Assembly: GCA_947629775.1 (NCBI GenBank)
Contig: CANRFA010000015.1
Location: forward strand, 1 to 33,104
Direction: 5' to 3'
Source of the DNA: an uncultured Oscillospiraceae bacterium
Lineage (GTDB): Bacteria; Bacillota; Clostridia; Oscillospirales; Oscillospiraceae
Length of the DNA stretch: 33,104 nucleotides
Below, piece by piece: positions 16,171 through 23,300 of the stretch. Both the position numbers and the translations under genes were made by a program. The stretch's first letter is position 1; each line of letters starts with the position of its first letter. The notes beneath the pieces are model-generated. The model was not told the DNA's origin. It searched no databases and was given only the letters and a program-made list of their open reading frames with translations.

Positions 16171-16207
16171 TGTTGTATCTGGACGACGGACCGCGGAGAA
16201 CCGGAGG

Positions 16208-16789
16208 TTACCAGAGGCTGATCTGGGCGTCCAGTCTGGTACAGCGCAGGAGAGGGGGCGCCGTGCGCAGGATCTCCCCCGGCTGGACCTGAGGGCTGAG
16301 CCAGGAGCGGACCTGTTCCCGGCGGAGCACCAGCGGCATGCGGTCATGGATGTCCGCCACGGAGGGATTGGCCGGAGCGGTGAGGATGCAGAAGCTGAGT
16401 CCGTTCTCCTGGGCCCGGATCAGTCCCGCCATGTAGAGCACCTCTTCCCCGGGCAGGTGGAAGATGTACTTCCGGTTGTCCCCGTCCCACTCGTAGAAAC
16501 CGGTGGAGGGGACCGCGCAGCGGCCTGTCCGCAGGCAGTCCCGGAACAGGGGACGCTCCTCCGCCGATTCGCAGCGGGCGTTGATGACGAGAGACTTCGG
16601 GGTGCGGAAGCCCCAGCTCAGCAGCCGGGGACGGATGCCCGCGGAGGTCTGCATCAGCACGGGAGCCCGGTCCGTGGGCCGGATGTCCCCCTGGGTCCAG
16701 GCCTCCTGGCCGTACTGGCGCTCGATGCCCCGGACGATGGTCAGCATTTCCCGGGATTCCCCGGACAGAAAATTGTAGCGGGCGCACAT
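16208..16789 (-). CDS. SRAP-family protein (YedK/HMCES-like abasic-site crosslinker)
   Basis: A 193-residue SOS-response-associated peptidase family protein. After removal of Met, Cys2 (MCARY) forms a thiazolidine crosslink with abasic sites in single-stranded DNA. The other active-site positions are present: Asn70-Ala-Arg (INARCE), Glu100 (GFYEW) and His148 (IHDRMPLVL). It shields abasic sites during replication. Length is slightly below E. coli YedK (222) but complete. The start is fixed by the need for Cys at position 2 and by AGGAGGAG seven bases upstream. It is divergent from the coiled-coil gene; the name SOS-associated comes from genomic context in other bacteria, and no LexA-type box was seen here. 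Confidence 0.94.
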   Translation of the reverse strand: MCARYNFLSGESREMLTIVRGIERQYGQEAWTQGDIRPTDRAPVLMQTSAGIRPRLLSWGFRTPKSLVINARCESAEERPLFRDCLRTGRCAVPSTGFYEWDGDNRKYIFHLPGEEVLYMAGLIRAQENGLSFCILTAPANPSVADIHDRMPLVLRREQVRSWLSPQVQPGEILRTAPPLLRCTRLDAQISLW

Positions 16790-16858
16790 GGGACACTCCT
16801 CCTTCCGCCCGGCGGTCCGGTTCCCCGCAGGGTTCCGGAGACGGGATTCGTTACGGTC

Positions 16859-16887
16859 AGTATAGTACGGATTCCGGTTTTGCGCAA
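16859..16887 (-). promoter_or_regulatory. Promoter of the SRAP gene
   Basis: Minus strand: -35 TTGCGC (16882-16887), 17-base spacer, -10 TATACT (16859-16864), 69 bases before the start. Confidence 0.6.
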
Positions 16888-16912
16888 ATGGATTTTCTTC
16901 CGAAACTGGGGG

Positions 16913-16942
16913 TTGCCGGACGACGGGGACCTGTGTTAGAAT
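16913..16942 (+). promoter_or_regulatory. Promoter of the coiled-coil/DUF5688-like gene
   Basis: -35 TTGCCG (16913-16918), 18-base spacer, -10 TAGAAT (16937-16942). It overlaps an in-frame ATG at 16941, which therefore cannot be translated from this transcript and decides for the start at 16989. Confidence 0.65.
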
Positions 16943-16988
16943 GAAACAGACAGGATGGAAACGGAGATGGGGCAGGAAGGAGCGGGAG

Positions 16989-17945
16989 ATGGAAGAGCTG
17001 TGGGAGCGGCTGGACCGCGCGATGTGGTTTCTGCGGAAGCTGGAGCGGGAACTGGAGGATCGCGTGTGGGATCTGCGGAAGAAGTATGACCGGGAGCGGG
17101 CGATTGCGGAAGTGCTTGCCGTCCGGATGACTGAGGATTCCCTGGAACAGAGACTGGAGCGGATCCTTCAGGCCATTTCCCGGTGTTTGGAGGATGTGTA
17201 CCGGAATTGCCGCACGATCTGTGGAGAATCCGGCGGCTCCGGCGGAGGAAATATCTTCCGGGTGGAACGGGCAGCGGGTCCTTCGCAGGAACTGATTGAG
17301 GAGACGAACCGGGACCTGGACCGGTGCGATGAGATGCTGGGTGCTATGGAAGCGGATCTGCAGCAGGTTCTGGCGGATCCCCTTCTTCAGGAAGAGGGAC
17401 TGGCTGTCCGGAACGCGGCTGGCCGATTCCGCTGCGGGACCGGGGAGATGCGGGGCGCTCTGGAGGATTTCCTGCGCGTTGTCGAAGAACTGTCCTGCCT
17501 CAGCCCGGGGGTCGATGCAGGCACTCCTTTCCGAGGAAACGAGGAGCCCTCAAAGTCTCCTGCAGAAGAACCGGATCCCGGGGAAGAACCCGGAGGGCCA
17601 GCCATGGATATGGTCCGCTTTTCCGCGGTGGCCGCTCCCGATGGGGAGCGGGGCGGATACCTGATGGTCGATGTGCTGATGTACGAGGACGCCTTCCGAA
17701 TTCTGATTCCCGAAGTGCTGGAGGCGGTGGCGGAAAAGGCGGGAGGGGATTACTACATCATGCCCTCCAGCATCCATGAAGTGATGATCACGAAGGGCCA
17801 GGATGTGGATGCCGGCATGCTGGGATCCATGCAGGAAACCCTGCGGGAGGGCAATCGCTCCCTGCTGGCTCTGGGCGCGGAAGAAGTGCTCACGGACAAC
17901 ATCTACCGGTATTCCCACAGGGACCGGACTCTGACCATCGCGTGA
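16989..17945 (+). CDS. Coiled-coil protein with DUF5688-like C-terminal domain
   Basis: A 318-residue cytoplasmic protein with no signal peptide. Residues 1-75 form a strongly charged helix (MEELWERLDRAMWFLRKLER). Residues 95-180 form a second helical region. An acidic Pro-rich linker is at about 180-207. The C-terminal 110 residues contain FRILIPEVLEAVAEKAGGDYYIMP, then SSIHEVMI and AEEVLTDNIYRYSH. The SSIHEV and EVLTDNIYRY pattern resembles the C-terminal part of DUF5688 proteins, common in gut Clostridia and of unknown function. In those proteins this end is preceded by another domain; here a coiled-coil replaces it. The ATG at 16989 follows AAGGAGCGGG; the earlier ATG at 16941 lies in the -10 box. 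Divergent from the SRAP gene. Confidence 0.82.
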   Translation: MEELWERLDRAMWFLRKLERELEDRVWDLRKKYDRERAIAEVLAVRMTEDSLEQRLERILQAISRCLEDVYRNCRTICGESGGSGGGNIFRVERAAGPSQELIEETNRDLDRCDEMLGAMEADLQQVLADPLLQEEGLAVRNAAGRFRCGTGEMRGALEDFLRVVEELSCLSPGVDAGTPFRGNEEPSKSPAEEPDPGEEPGGPAMDMVRFSAVAAPDGERGGYLMVDVLMYEDAFRILIPEVLEAVAEKAGGDYYIMPSSIHEVMITKGQDVDAGMLGSMQETLREGNRSLLALGAEEVLTDNIYRYSHRDRTLTIA

Positions 17946-18085
17946 GTGATTCCCGCTCCATACGGAGTATGGTCGCCTGAGGCCCGGGTTGGAAGGACCG
18001 CCGCGGGTGCCGCAGACCCGATGAGAGAAGGAAAGGAGAGATTCAGGTCGCAGGCTGTCCTGACAGCGGGAGACGACCGACTGAC

Positions 18086-20236
18086 ATGACGGATTACAGA
18101 ATCAGCGACGGGGTTCTGATCTCCTTCGAGACGAACGAGAGAGTGGCGGTATTTCCCTCCGGAATCCGTGCGGTGGGGACCAGCGTTCTCCTGAAGAGCC
18201 CGTACGTCCGAAAGGTCGTGATCCCCGAAGGAGTCGTGGAGATTCAGGATCATGCCTTCGGTTACTTTCGGACCTTCTCAAAAATGGAGGAGATCGTGCT
18301 GCCCGGGAGCCTGGAAACGATTGGGGACTTTGCTTTCTGCACCTGTGCCAGCCTGAAGTACATTACGCTTCCCCCGAACCTGAAGCACCTGGGGAGTAAG
18401 GCCTTTGTGGAGTCCGGCCTGGTGCGGGTGGAGATTCCGGAGTCCGTGGAGACCATCGGCCATGCCGTCTTCTGCGACTGTAAGGATCTGCTGGAAGTGG
18501 TTCTGCCGGGGCATCTGACCACGATTCCGGGCGGCCTGTTTTACGGATGCAGGTCTCTGGCCGAGGTGCGGATTCCGAAGGGCGTGACCGTCATCGAAGG
18601 CAAGGCTTTTGAGGGATGCGAACATCTGGAGAGGCTTACGCTTCCTCCGAAGCTGGAAGAGATCCAGCCTGGGGCCTTCCAGAAGTGCAGGCGGCTGAAG
18701 GCGATCCACTTTCCGGCGACGGTGAAGTCCTTCGGGATCGACATCCTCCTGGAGTGCGACAGTCTGGCGAGCGTCACGGTGGAGCCGGGCGGTTCGGATC
18801 TGTTCCGGATGGGCGATGTGATCGCCAGCGCATGTTACCTGCGGAGCGACCCCAATCGGACCGAACGGATCATGGCGGCCTTCCGCACGGACTATACCGC
18901 GTCCACCTGTGTTATTCCGGAGGGCGTTGCCGTCATCCCGGAGGCGCTGTTCCGCCTGTCCAAAACGCTGCGGACGCTGGAACTGCCGGATTCGCTCTTC
19001 TATCTGGCGGGACGCTGCTTTCAGAACTGCAGCCGGCTGCGCGATGTCCGTCTGCCGGACGGCATCGAGACACTGCCGGAGTTTGTCTTTGAAAACTGCG
19101 CGGGCCTGCGGTCGCTGCGCCTGCCGGCCCATCTGAAGACCATCGAGCGCAAGGCACTGCAGCGGATCTCCCTGGAGAAGCTGACGATTCCCGCCGAGGT
19201 GAAGGAGATCGGGAAGGACGCCTTTGCCAGGTCGTTCATCGGCCTGCTGGAGGTGGAGGGGGACCCGGACGCGCTGCCTCTGAAGAAGGCGGGGCTGGAC
19301 GTGGACCACATGAGGATGCGGGCGGACCGCCGCCCGCTCGAACGCTACCCGAAGAATCAGCAGGGCTGGGTCCTGAAGGACCGGACGGAGCGTCTGGCAA
19401 CTCTGCCGGAGGCCACCCGGGCGGATCTGCTGGACCATGTCCGGCGGCACCGGAAGGCGCTGTGGAGCGAGGGATACCGGAACCTCATCCTTTCGGAGGG
19501 GATGCTCACCGCCGGCGACATGAACTGGGCCCTGGAGAGCGCGAAGGGAAATCCCGAGCTGACGGCGAGGCTGCTGGTCTGGCAGAACGAGCTCCTCTCC
19601 CGGGAGCAGATGGAGCCCGCCGAAAGCAATCGCGCAAGCCGTCCGCTCCGGGAGCTCACCCGTCCGGAGTTCTCCCCGGCGCAGCTGCGGAAACTCTGGC
19701 CCACCACGAAGTTCGGGGACGGCTCCGAAGTGCTGCTGGAGTACCGGGGAACGGACAGAGAACTGCTCATCCCCGGGAAGCTGGGACGGGGCAGGGTGGA
19801 GGAGATCGGGAAGGACGCTCTGAATCCCGAGGCGGTTCCCCCGGAGGGGAAGGTGAAGTTCCGGGCCGGCTATGGGGAGATCACCCGCATCGAGCTGGAG
19901 GAGGGGATCCTGCGCATCGGACCCCGGGCCTTCGCCAATCTGACCCGGCTCGAAGAGGTGACGCTGCCCGATTCCCTGGAGCGGGTGGGGGATGGCGCCT
20001 TCCGCGGCTGCGTGTTTCTGCGGGAGATCACCATCCCGCCCAATGTGAAGCGGGTCTGCAGACTGGCGCTGGATGGCTGCTTCGATCTCCAGACCATCAC
20101 GGTCCAGAGCGGGAAGACGAAGCTGAGCCGCCTCTGGGAGGAGCATGCCCCCGGGGCCTGCGTGCTGAGAGGGCCGGATTCGGCCGCCCTTCGCAAATGG
20201 GCGGAGGAGAACGGCGTGGAGTTCAGATCGCTCTGA
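18086..20236 (+). CDS. Leucine-rich-repeat protein (BspA/LRR_5 type), predicted cytoplasmic
   Basis: A 716-residue protein built of BspA-type repeats of about 23 residues (for example LEEVTLPDSLERVGDGAFRG). The first block spans about 40-395. A non-repeat helical part spans about 400-530 (RADLLDHVRRHRKALWSEGY), then a lead-in with YRGTDRELLIPGKLGRG at about 550-570, and a second LRR block spans about 590-685. BspA repeats usually occur on exported adhesins, but this protein has no signal peptide or anchor, so it may act inside the cell as a binding scaffold. The ribosome site is poor: GGGAG lies 13 bases before the ATG, while a strong AAAGGAG (18032-18038) lies 47 bases upstream, separated by a small TCAGG/CCTGA stem. 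No earlier standard start codon exists in frame. No promoter was recognised in 17946-18085. Confidence 0.88.
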   Translation: MTDYRISDGVLISFETNERVAVFPSGIRAVGTSVLLKSPYVRKVVIPEGVVEIQDHAFGYFRTFSKMEEIVLPGSLETIGDFAFCTCASLKYITLPPNLKHLGSKAFVESGLVRVEIPESVETIGHAVFCDCKDLLEVVLPGHLTTIPGGLFYGCRSLAEVRIPKGVTVIEGKAFEGCEHLERLTLPPKLEEIQPGAFQKCRRLKAIHFPATVKSFGIDILLECDSLASVTVEPGGSDLFRMGDVIASACYLRSDPNRTERIMAAFRTDYTASTCVIPEGVAVIPEALFRLSKTLRTLELPDSLFYLAGRCFQNCSRLRDVRLPDGIETLPEFVFENCAGLRSLRLPAHLKTIERKALQRISLEKLTIPAEVKEIGKDAFARSFIGLLEVEGDPDALPLKKAGLDVDHMRMRADRRPLERYPKNQQGWVLKDRTERLATLPEATRADLLDHVRRHRKALWSEGYRNLILSEGMLTAGDMNWALESAKGNPELTARLLVWQNELLSREQMEPAESNRASRPLRELTRPEFSPAQLRKLWPTTKFGDGSEVLLEYRGTDRELLIPGKLGRGRVEEIGKDALNPEAVPPEGKVKFRAGYGEITRIELEEGILRIGPRAFANLTRLEEVTLPDSLERVGDGAFRGCVFLREITIPPNVKRVCRLALDGCFDLQTITVQSGKTKLSRLWEEHAPGACVLRGPDSAALRKWAEENGVEFRSL

Positions 20237-20344
20237 GCTCCGGGACAGGAAGCGCAGCGGAGTTCGCGGAGCAGTTGCACTGGACTGGCCGGAAGCGGAC
20301 GCTGGGAGATCCCGGACCCGTCGTGAAACAGAAGAAATGAGAAG

Positions 20345-20380
20345 AGGACCCTGCCGGGACGACCGGCAGGGTCCTTTTTT
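20345..20380 (+). terminator. Rho-independent terminator after the LRR gene
   Basis: Perfect 13-bp stem (20345-20357 with 20363-20375), 5-base loop, then T6 (20375-20380). It begins 108 bases after the LRR stop. On the minus strand the same hairpin could end LacI-gene transcripts. Confidence 0.92.
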
Positions 20381-20526
20381 GCCTGAAGGGGAAGCGCGGA
20401 GGGAGATGCGGAACCCTGGAGGGGCAGGTGTACGGCCTTATCCCGGGTTGGGACAGGCTGGCGGAAGGCGATCGGAGGGGATGACCGCTTTCTGCGATTC
20501 CGTTCGCCCAGGGAAGGCAGGCCCCG

Positions 20527-21591
20527 TCAGGTCCGGGTCGAGGCCCGCCAGACAGGCGTGGTTTTCAGGTAGATGCGCCGGCAGGGCAGCTCGGGCTGCT
20601 CGATGCGCTCCAGCATGACGTTGGCGGCGATGCGGCCCAGATCCCCGTTGGGGATCCGGACGGTGCTGAGAGCGGGTTCCACCACGTCGGACTGCGGGGC
20701 GTCGTCGAAGCCGGTGACCATGACATCGGCGGGAACCTGCTTCCCCAGCCGCTTCAGAGCTGACAGAATGTGGACGGCGTGGTAGTCGTTGGCGCAGATG
20801 AAGGCGTCCGGAAGAGCCGGCATTTTCTGAATCTGTGCCACGAGCCAGCCGATGTCCTCATAGGGCTCCGAATCGTCCTCCAGAATGCAGCAGCTGCGGT
20901 CCACCGGGAGCCCGGCCCGCTCCAGCGTGCTGCAGAAGCCCATCCAGCGCTCGTGAAAGCTGCAGCAGTGGCGGGCGTCGCCGACAAACCCGAGGCGGCG
21001 GGCCCCGGCGGCGATCACCTGGCTGGTGAGACTGGTGATGCTGGAGAGACTCTCCATGAGGATGAAGTCGCACTGCATGGGTGTGTAGGACGCGTCGGCA
21101 GCGCCGTCCACCGAGAGAACCGGAGGTCCCAGAGAGCCAAGCATTTCGATGTACTCCCGATCGAACAGCTCGATGGCCAGGATGCCCGCCGTCTGCTGCA
21201 GCAGCATATGGGAAGGCAGCCGCTTTTCCCGCAGGTCCTCCGGAGAGACCTGGTAGACCATCAGGGTGTAGCCGTTCCGGCTCATGCGCTCCGTAAAGAC
21301 GGGCAGAAAGAGGATCGCGAAGTGGTAGTCTGTGGGCATGCGGCAGGTGAGCATGGCGATGTTCTGAGGATGGAACGTGGGCTGCGCCACGCTCTCCTCA
21401 GGCTGTCGGGGCTCCTCGTCGGGCGGAAAGTAGGGTACCTGGAGATACCCCAGCTCTCTGGCCTTCTGGAGGACCAGGCGCTTGGTTGCTTCCGGGACCG
21501 ACCCCCGGTCGTTGAAGATCTTGGAGACGGTGTTTCGGGAGAGGCCGCAGGCGTCTGCCACGTCCTGCATGGTGATGCGTTTAACAGCCAT
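20527..21591 (-). CDS. LacI-family regulator, probable repressor of the fructan operon
   Basis: A 354-residue regulator. The helix-turn-helix is at residues 6-30 (ITMQDVADACGLSRNTVSKIFND), the hinge region follows at about 30-50, and the C-terminal effector domain contains VMVTGFDDAPQSDVVEPALSTVRIP, typical of GalR/LacI sugar-responsive repressors. It is divergent from the transporter/GH32 operon, and operator-like repeats lie in the shared 490-base region, so it most likely controls that operon and itself; the inducer is presumably a fructan-derived sugar. Start: AAGGAG before ATG 21591. The effector domain has many cysteines (CCSF, CCIL), which is unusual for the family. The 20382-20526 stretch behind it holds no gene. 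Confidence 0.93.
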   Translation of the reverse strand: MAVKRITMQDVADACGLSRNTVSKIFNDRGSVPEATKRLVLQKARELGYLQVPYFPPDEEPRQPEESVAQPTFHPQNIAMLTCRMPTDYHFAILFLPVFTERMSRNGYTLMVYQVSPEDLREKRLPSHMLLQQTAGILAIELFDREYIEMLGSLGPPVLSVDGAADASYTPMQCDFILMESLSSITSLTSQVIAAGARRLGFVGDARHCCSFHERWMGFCSTLERAGLPVDRSCCILEDDSEPYEDIGWLVAQIQKMPALPDAFICANDYHAVHILSALKRLGKQVPADVMVTGFDDAPQSDVVEPALSTVRIPNGDLGRIAANVMLERIEQPELPCRRIYLKTTPVWRASTRT

Positions 21592-21629
21592 GAATCTTAC
21601 TCCTTTTCCTGTGTGAGCTGGCTGCTACC

Positions 21630-21658
21630 ATGATAACACGAGGACGGACAAAAGGCAA
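21630..21658 (-). promoter_or_regulatory. Promoter of the fructan-locus LacI gene
   Basis: Minus strand: -35 TTGCCT (21653-21658), 17-base spacer, -10 TATCAT (21630-21635), 38 bases before the start codon. Confidence 0.7.
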
Positions 21659-21660
21659 GG

Positions 21661-21735
21661 TGTACATAATGTAAACCTAAGGTGTCAATCTGCACAAATT
21701 TTGAGGGTCTGATTTGGCAAAAGCGCCGATTTTGC
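21661..21735. repeat. Operator-like inverted repeats upstream of the divergent promoters
   Basis: Two elements. The first, TGTACAT-A-ATGTAAA (21661-21675), is a near-perfect inverted repeat (one mismatch) directly behind the LacI-gene -35 box. The second is GCAAAA (21717-21722), 7-base spacer, TTTTGC (21730-21735), a perfect 6-bp inverted repeat. Both have the symmetry of regulator sites; which protein binds them is inferred from position only. Confidence 0.5.
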
Positions 21736-21743
21736 TCTCGGAC

Positions 21744-21824
21744 GTAAATTTCTCTTGACAGACCGTAAAACCTTGGCTTACAATACGGCCATCGAACCTG
21801 CTCAAATCGTAAATGAGAGTTTAC
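21744..21824. repeat. GTAAA-N6-TTKAC operator-like repeats around the fructan promoter
   Basis: GTAAA-N6-TTGAC at 21744-21759 overlaps the -35 box, and GTAAA-N6-TTTAC at 21809-21824 lies about 20-35 bases after the predicted transcription start. A third CGTAAA is at 21764-21769 between the boxes. Repressor sites in the -35 and early transcribed region would block initiation, which fits a LacI-type repressor. Confidence 0.55.
21755..21784 (+). promoter_or_regulatory. Promoter of the fructan operon
   Basis: -35 TTGACA (21755-21760, perfect), 18-base spacer, -10 TACAAT (21779-21784). Predicted start of transcription near 21791, about 290 bases before the ATPase start codon. Confidence 0.85.
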
Positions 21825-22081
21825 AAAGTGTAATCCTCCGGAAGGCTGTCCCCGCGTGGGAGGGTGCTTCCCGAGGCCCCGGCACGGAAATTCGGGCGGG
21901 TGGGTCCCGGCGAATCAGAAGCGGCGCTCCACATGCACAGAGACTGGCCGCGAGAAGAAAAGGAGGTCAACCATCCGTTTGCTCACGGTGCGGCAGCGTG
22001 GAGACCTGCCGCAATGCGGTCCATCCTTCCGGGATGGCGCGAGGCTGGCCGGGCGAAGGCCTGGCAGCCAGAGCAACCACT
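21791..22081 (+). promoter_or_regulatory. Long structured mRNA leader of the fructan operon
   Basis: No convincing gene lies here. The only strong ribosome site (AAAAGGAGG, 21958-21966) is followed by consecutive hairpins: CCGT/ACGG (21975-21988), TGCGGCAG/CTGCCGCA (21989-22013, 8 bp), CCATCC/GGATGG (22021-22037), and an 11-bp stem with one bulged G and loop GAAG (22043-22069). The ATPase ATG then comes at 22082 with no Shine-Dalgarno within 20 bases. The upstream half also folds (CGTG...CACG around 21855-21887). It matches no riboswitch class that I recognise. It could be a cis-regulatory RNA or fold that brings the ribosome site close to the ATG. Confidence 0.55.
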
Positions 22082-23239
22082 ATGTCAGAAGTCCTGCTGA
22101 AAAGCCTGAAGAAGGTCTACGAAGGCAACGTTACGGCGGTCCACGATGTAAACCTGAAGATCAAGGACAAGGAGTTCATCGTGCTGGTCGGTCCGTCCGG
22201 CTGCGGCAAGTCCACCACCCTTCGTATGGTGGCTGGCCTGGAGGATATCTCCGGCGGAGAACTGTACATCGACGGCAAGCTCTGCAACAACGTGGCACCC
22301 AAGGACCGGGATATCGCCATGGTCTTCCAGAGCTACGCCCTGTACCCCCACATGACGGTCTATGAGAACATGGCCTTCGCCCTCAAGCTCAAGAAGGTCC
22401 CCAAGCCGGAGATCGACAAGAAGGTGCGGGAGGTCGCGCAGATTCTGGACATCACCCAGTACCTCGAGCGCAAGCCCAAGGCCCTGTCCGGCGGCCAGCG
22501 GCAGCGTGTGGCCATTGGCCGCGCCATGGTCCGCGACCCCAAGGTGTTCCTCATGGACGAGCCCCTCTCCAACCTGGACGCCAAGCTCCGCAACCAGATG
22601 CGCGCGGAGATCATCAAGCTGCGCCACCGCATCAACACCACCTTCATGTACGTCACCCACGACCAGACCGAGGCCATGACCCTGGGCGACCGCATCGTGA
22701 TCATGAAGGACGGCTTTGTCAACCAGATCGGCAGCCCCGAGGATGTCTTCGACCGTCCTGTGAACCTCTTCGTGGCCGGCTTCATCGGCATGCCCGTCAT
22801 GAACTTCTTCGATCACTGCAAGCTGCTGCTGGAGAACGGCGTGTACTACGCCCAGATCCGCAACGCGAAGTTCCGCCTGGACGACTTCCAGCAGAAGGCC
22901 CTGAAGCAGAACGGCCAGAAGCCCTGCGACATCGTGGCCGGCATCCGTCCTCAGCACATCAGCGTGGGCTCCGGCCAGCTGGAAGCGCTGGTGGAGGTCA
23001 ACGAGATGCTGGGCAGCGAGGTCAACCTCCACACCCGCAGCGATGACGACGAAGTGGTCATGGTGATCCCCACCGTGGATCTGACCGTGGACGTCTCCAT
23101 GGGCTCCCGGGTGAAGTTCGACACCAAGCCCCGCCTGATTCAGCTCTTCGACAAGGAGTCCGGCAACAACCTGATCTGGTACGACAAGGCCTCCGCGGAC
23201 GCCTGTTCCCCGGTCTGCAAGGCCTATCCCTTCTCCTGA
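22082..23239 (+). CDS. ABC sugar importer ATPase (MsmX/UgpC type)
   Basis: A 385-residue ATPase that powers carbohydrate import. Walker A GPSGCGKST is at 37-45, the Q-loop Gln is at about 83, the signature LSGGQ at 135-139, Walker B FLMDE at 156-160, the D-loop is SNLD and the H-loop is VTHDQ. The C-terminal regulatory OB-type domain (about 240-385) identifies the MalK/MsmX/UgpC group. It is the first gene of the operon and is followed by two permeases. In many Firmicutes LplB/YtcP-type permeases borrow a distant MsmX-like ATPase, so a dedicated copy is notable. The ATG at 22082 fits the family start (MSEVLLKSLKKVY) although no ribosome site is adjacent. Codon use is narrow (AAG, GAC, ATC), suggesting strong expression. 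Confidence 0.96.
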   Translation: MSEVLLKSLKKVYEGNVTAVHDVNLKIKDKEFIVLVGPSGCGKSTTLRMVAGLEDISGGELYIDGKLCNNVAPKDRDIAMVFQSYALYPHMTVYENMAFALKLKKVPKPEIDKKVREVAQILDITQYLERKPKALSGGQRQRVAIGRAMVRDPKVFLMDEPLSNLDAKLRNQMRAEIIKLRHRINTTFMYVTHDQTEAMTLGDRIVIMKDGFVNQIGSPEDVFDRPVNLFVAGFIGMPVMNFFDHCKLLLENGVYYAQIRNAKFRLDDFQQKALKQNGQKPCDIVAGIRPQHISVGSGQLEALVEVNEMLGSEVNLHTRSDDDEVVMVIPTVDLTVDVSMGSRVKFDTKPRLIQLFDKESGNNLIWYDKASADACSPVCKAYPFS

Positions 23240-23300
23240 TCGCGCTTCCGGCAGTCATGCCTTTATATAAATCTTGAAGAAAAGAGAGGGATCCAAACAC

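Noticed and set aside
16941-16988. ATG at 16941 as start of the coiled-coil gene
   Set aside because: It overlaps the -10 box of the gene's promoter and lacks a ribosome site; ATG 16989 has AAGGAG.
21755-22081. Extended N-terminus of the ATPase from a TTG at 21755
   Set aside because: That TTG is the first part of the -35 box; the ATPase family begins at MSEVLLK.
21978-22365. Leader peptide from a TTG behind the AAGGAGG at 21960
   Set aside because: The frame runs on into the ATPase gene for more than 280 bases with Arg/Gly-rich shadow sequence; no attenuator-like stop.
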